A DNA stretch of 6,126 nucleotides from contig DBOL01000081.1 of NCBI GenBank assembly GCA_002299555.1, forward strand, positions 1-6,126. The letters run 5' to 3'. The stretch is from Candidatus Aminicenantes bacterium UBA647 (GTDB lineage: Bacteria; Acidobacteriota; Aminicenantia; UBA2199). Below, in pieces: positions 4,753 through 6,126 of this stretch. The notes below the pieces were generated by a model. That model did no database searches and was not told the DNA's origin. It saw only the letters and a program-made list of their open reading frames with translations. Within the stretch, counting starts at the first letter, position 1; the number at the start of each line of letters is the position of its first letter. The position numbers and the translations under genes were made by a program.

Positions 4753-6126
4753 TCACTTCACTTTCCAGGTGTCAACAGGATCTACGGCCGGGAAGTTAAC
4801 GAAGAATATAGATCCTTCACCCTCTTGACTTTCAAGCCATATCTTTCCATTATGCATTTCTACGATCTTTTTCACTATTGAGAGTCCTATACCTGTCGAT
4901 GATTCACCGGCTGTTGGTTTTGAGCTTAATCTACGAAATTTTTCATACATTTTTTTCTTGTCTTCATCAGAAAAACCACTTCCTTCATCTTTAACGGACA
5001 TTACAACATTTTTGCCAAGTTTTTCCACAGATAAGATTATGTTCCGGTTCAGTGGAGAATATTTTATAGCATTACTTAAAAGATTTTCAATTACTATCTT
5101 TATCCTTTCTTTCTCACCTTTGATGAAACAATCGCTCCAGAATCTTGTAATTACTATCTGGTTCTTCTTCTTTGCAAATTCAGAGTAGATCTCTACAACG
5201 AGTCGTGACAGTTCAGTAAGATCTATGATCTCTTCATTTGAAATAGTCACTTTCCCTTCTCTGATCACAGTAATATTAAGAGTATTGTTTATAGTTTCCA
5301 ACATTCCCCTGGATGCCTCAAGTATAAGATGAGAGTTCTTTTTAATATTCTCCGGGCAATCTTTTCTCAGGCTGATCAATTCTGAGAATCCGATTATAGC
5401 TTGAAGAGGGTTTTTAAGGTCATGAGCTGCCATACTTAAAAGCTCACTTTTCTGTTCATTTGCTTCTGTCAGTCTTAGGTTGGATGATCTTAGCTCCTTT
5501 GTTCGTTCGTTTACCTGAAGTTTCAGTTCAGATTCCCTTTCCCTTACATTTTTTATTCTAAGAATGTAAATGTAGATTGTTAGTATAAGAAGAACTAAAC
5601 CGAGTAAGGAGTAAAATAGAGGTGAGGTGTAGAATAGAGAAGTGATCTTAAAATTGAAAGCTGCTCCATTTTCATTCCACACTCCGTTACTATCTGAGGC
5701 AATAACTCTGAATTTGTAATCACCTGCGGAGAGGTTTGTATACGAGACCATCCGATTCCTTGTGTTACTTATAACTGACCAGTCATTATCGAATCCTTCC
5801 ATTTTCACCTTGAAACTAACTCGCTCGGGAACCAGGAAGCTTAATGCGGTAAAACTAAAATCAATTTTCTTCGTTTTCCCCGGGAAAACAGCTGTTCCAT
5901 TTTTCATTGTATATGGGAAGTCCCCCTTAATACTCTCCACATAAACCGGAGGCGGGGATTGATCACTTGATTTTTTTGACGGATCAAATATTGATACACC
6001 TTTTGTAGTAGGAATATATATTTTACCTGTTATTGATTTATATCCGGCGGGTTGTATTCCGCCACTGCATTCATCACTATTAAGTCCATCTTTGGAATTA
6101 AGTAATTGATAAGGGAGGGTGTCCAG
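4753..6126 (-). CDS. Membrane sensor histidine kinase with beta-propeller and Y_Y_Y domain (partial, N-terminus outside the window)
   Basis: The last 457 residues of a large two-component sensor kinase are visible; the frame stays open to the right edge, so the GTG at 5940 is internal. In order there are: the end of a ligand-sensing beta-propeller (about 6126-5965, with DGLNSDECSGG and IYIPTTKGVSIFDP), a Y_Y_Y domain (about 5862-5649, with GFDNDW and SYTNLSAGDYKFRVIASD), one membrane helix (about 5622-5560), and a charged coiled coil (about 5553-5437). The kinase core follows: H-box AAHDLKNPLQ with phospho-accepting His at 5424-5422, N-box IENLLSNAIKY, G1 DEGSG (4989-4975), F-box and G2 GIGLS (4893-4879). 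It ends soon after the ATPase domain, with no receiver or AraC-type DNA-binding domain, so it is a classical rather than one-piece hybrid kinase. Sensing would be extracytoplasmic or periplasmic. Its ligand and response regulator are unknown; no regulator gene is in the window. It lies 35 bases before lptB with no hairpin between. Confidence 0.93.
   Translation of the reverse strand: MDTLPYQLLNSKDGLNSDECSGGIQPAGYKSITGKIYIPTTKGVSIFDPSKKSSDQSPPPVYVESIKGDFPYTMKNGTAVFPGKTKKIDFSFTALSFLVPERVSFKVKMEGFDNDWSVISNTRNRMVSYTNLSAGDYKFRVIASDSNGVWNENGAAFNFKITSLFYTSPLFYSLLGLVLLILTIYIYILRIKNVRERESELKLQVNERTKELRSSNLRLTEANEQKSELLSMAAHDLKNPLQAIIGFSELISLRKDCPENIKKNSHLILEASRGMLETINNTLNITVIREGKVTISNEEIIDLTELSRLVVEIYSEFAKKKNQIVITRFWSDCFIKGEKERIKIVIENLLSNAIKYSPLNRNIILSVEKLGKNVVMSVKDEGSGFSDEDKKKMYEKFRRLSSKPTAGESSTGIGLSIVKKIVEMHNGKIWLESQEGEGSIFFVNFPAVDPVDTWKVK

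Noticed and set aside
5938..5940. GTG at 5940 as the start of a 395-residue kinase
   Set aside because: The frame remains open to the right edge and the upstream codons encode a propeller end and the typical PPPVYVE entry to the Y_Y_Y domain, so the gene continues beyond the window.

Overview
All eight genes in this window lie on the minus strand, in one compact run with no gap longer than 35 bases. Read in the direction of transcription (right to left) they are: the 3' part of a large sensor histidine kinase, lptB, rpoN (sigma-54), a long-type ribosome hibernation factor (hpf), ptsN (EIIA-Ntr), hprK (HPr kinase/phosphorylase), a mannose-family EIIA gene, and ptsH (HPr), which is cut by the left edge.

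LptB implies a Gram-negative (diderm) organism that exports lipopolysaccharide. The order lptB-rpoN-hpf-ptsN-hprK-EIIA(Man)-ptsH is the 'nitrogen PTS' neighbourhood known from Proteobacteria. Two features point away from a typical proteobacterium. The DNA is AT-rich, with many Lys, Ile and Asn codons. The gene upstream of lptB is a Y_Y_Y/beta-propeller sensor kinase of the kind common in Bacteroidetes and related FCB phyla, where lptC-lptA would be expected. An FCB-related candidate phylum or a deltaproteobacterium-like lineage is possible, but the sequence alone does not settle this.

Region 4753-6126 holds the kinase: end of a beta-propeller, Y_Y_Y domain, one membrane helix, coiled coil, HisKA and HATPase. 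Region 2607-4717 holds lptB and rpoN, joined by a one-base TGATG overlap. Region 1-2596 holds hpf and the regulatory PTS genes, with spacings from a 10-base gap to a 20-base overlap, which suggests co-transcription and translational coupling.

The PTS genes form a phosphorelay without a visible sugar transporter. HPr has both the EI-dependent His15 and the HprK-dependent Ser46. Two different EIIA proteins can accept phosphate from HPr-His15, and HprK can tune that flow through Ser46. No EIIB or EIIC is present here; EI would be expected to the left of the window. This looks like a carbon/nitrogen/energy-status control module placed with sigma-54, ribosome hibernation and envelope LPS export. 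I see no wholly new system. The points worth a second look are a substituted histidine before the HprK P-loop, the diverged C-terminal domain of HPF, the missing rapZ and lptA/lptC, and the sensor kinase next to lptB.
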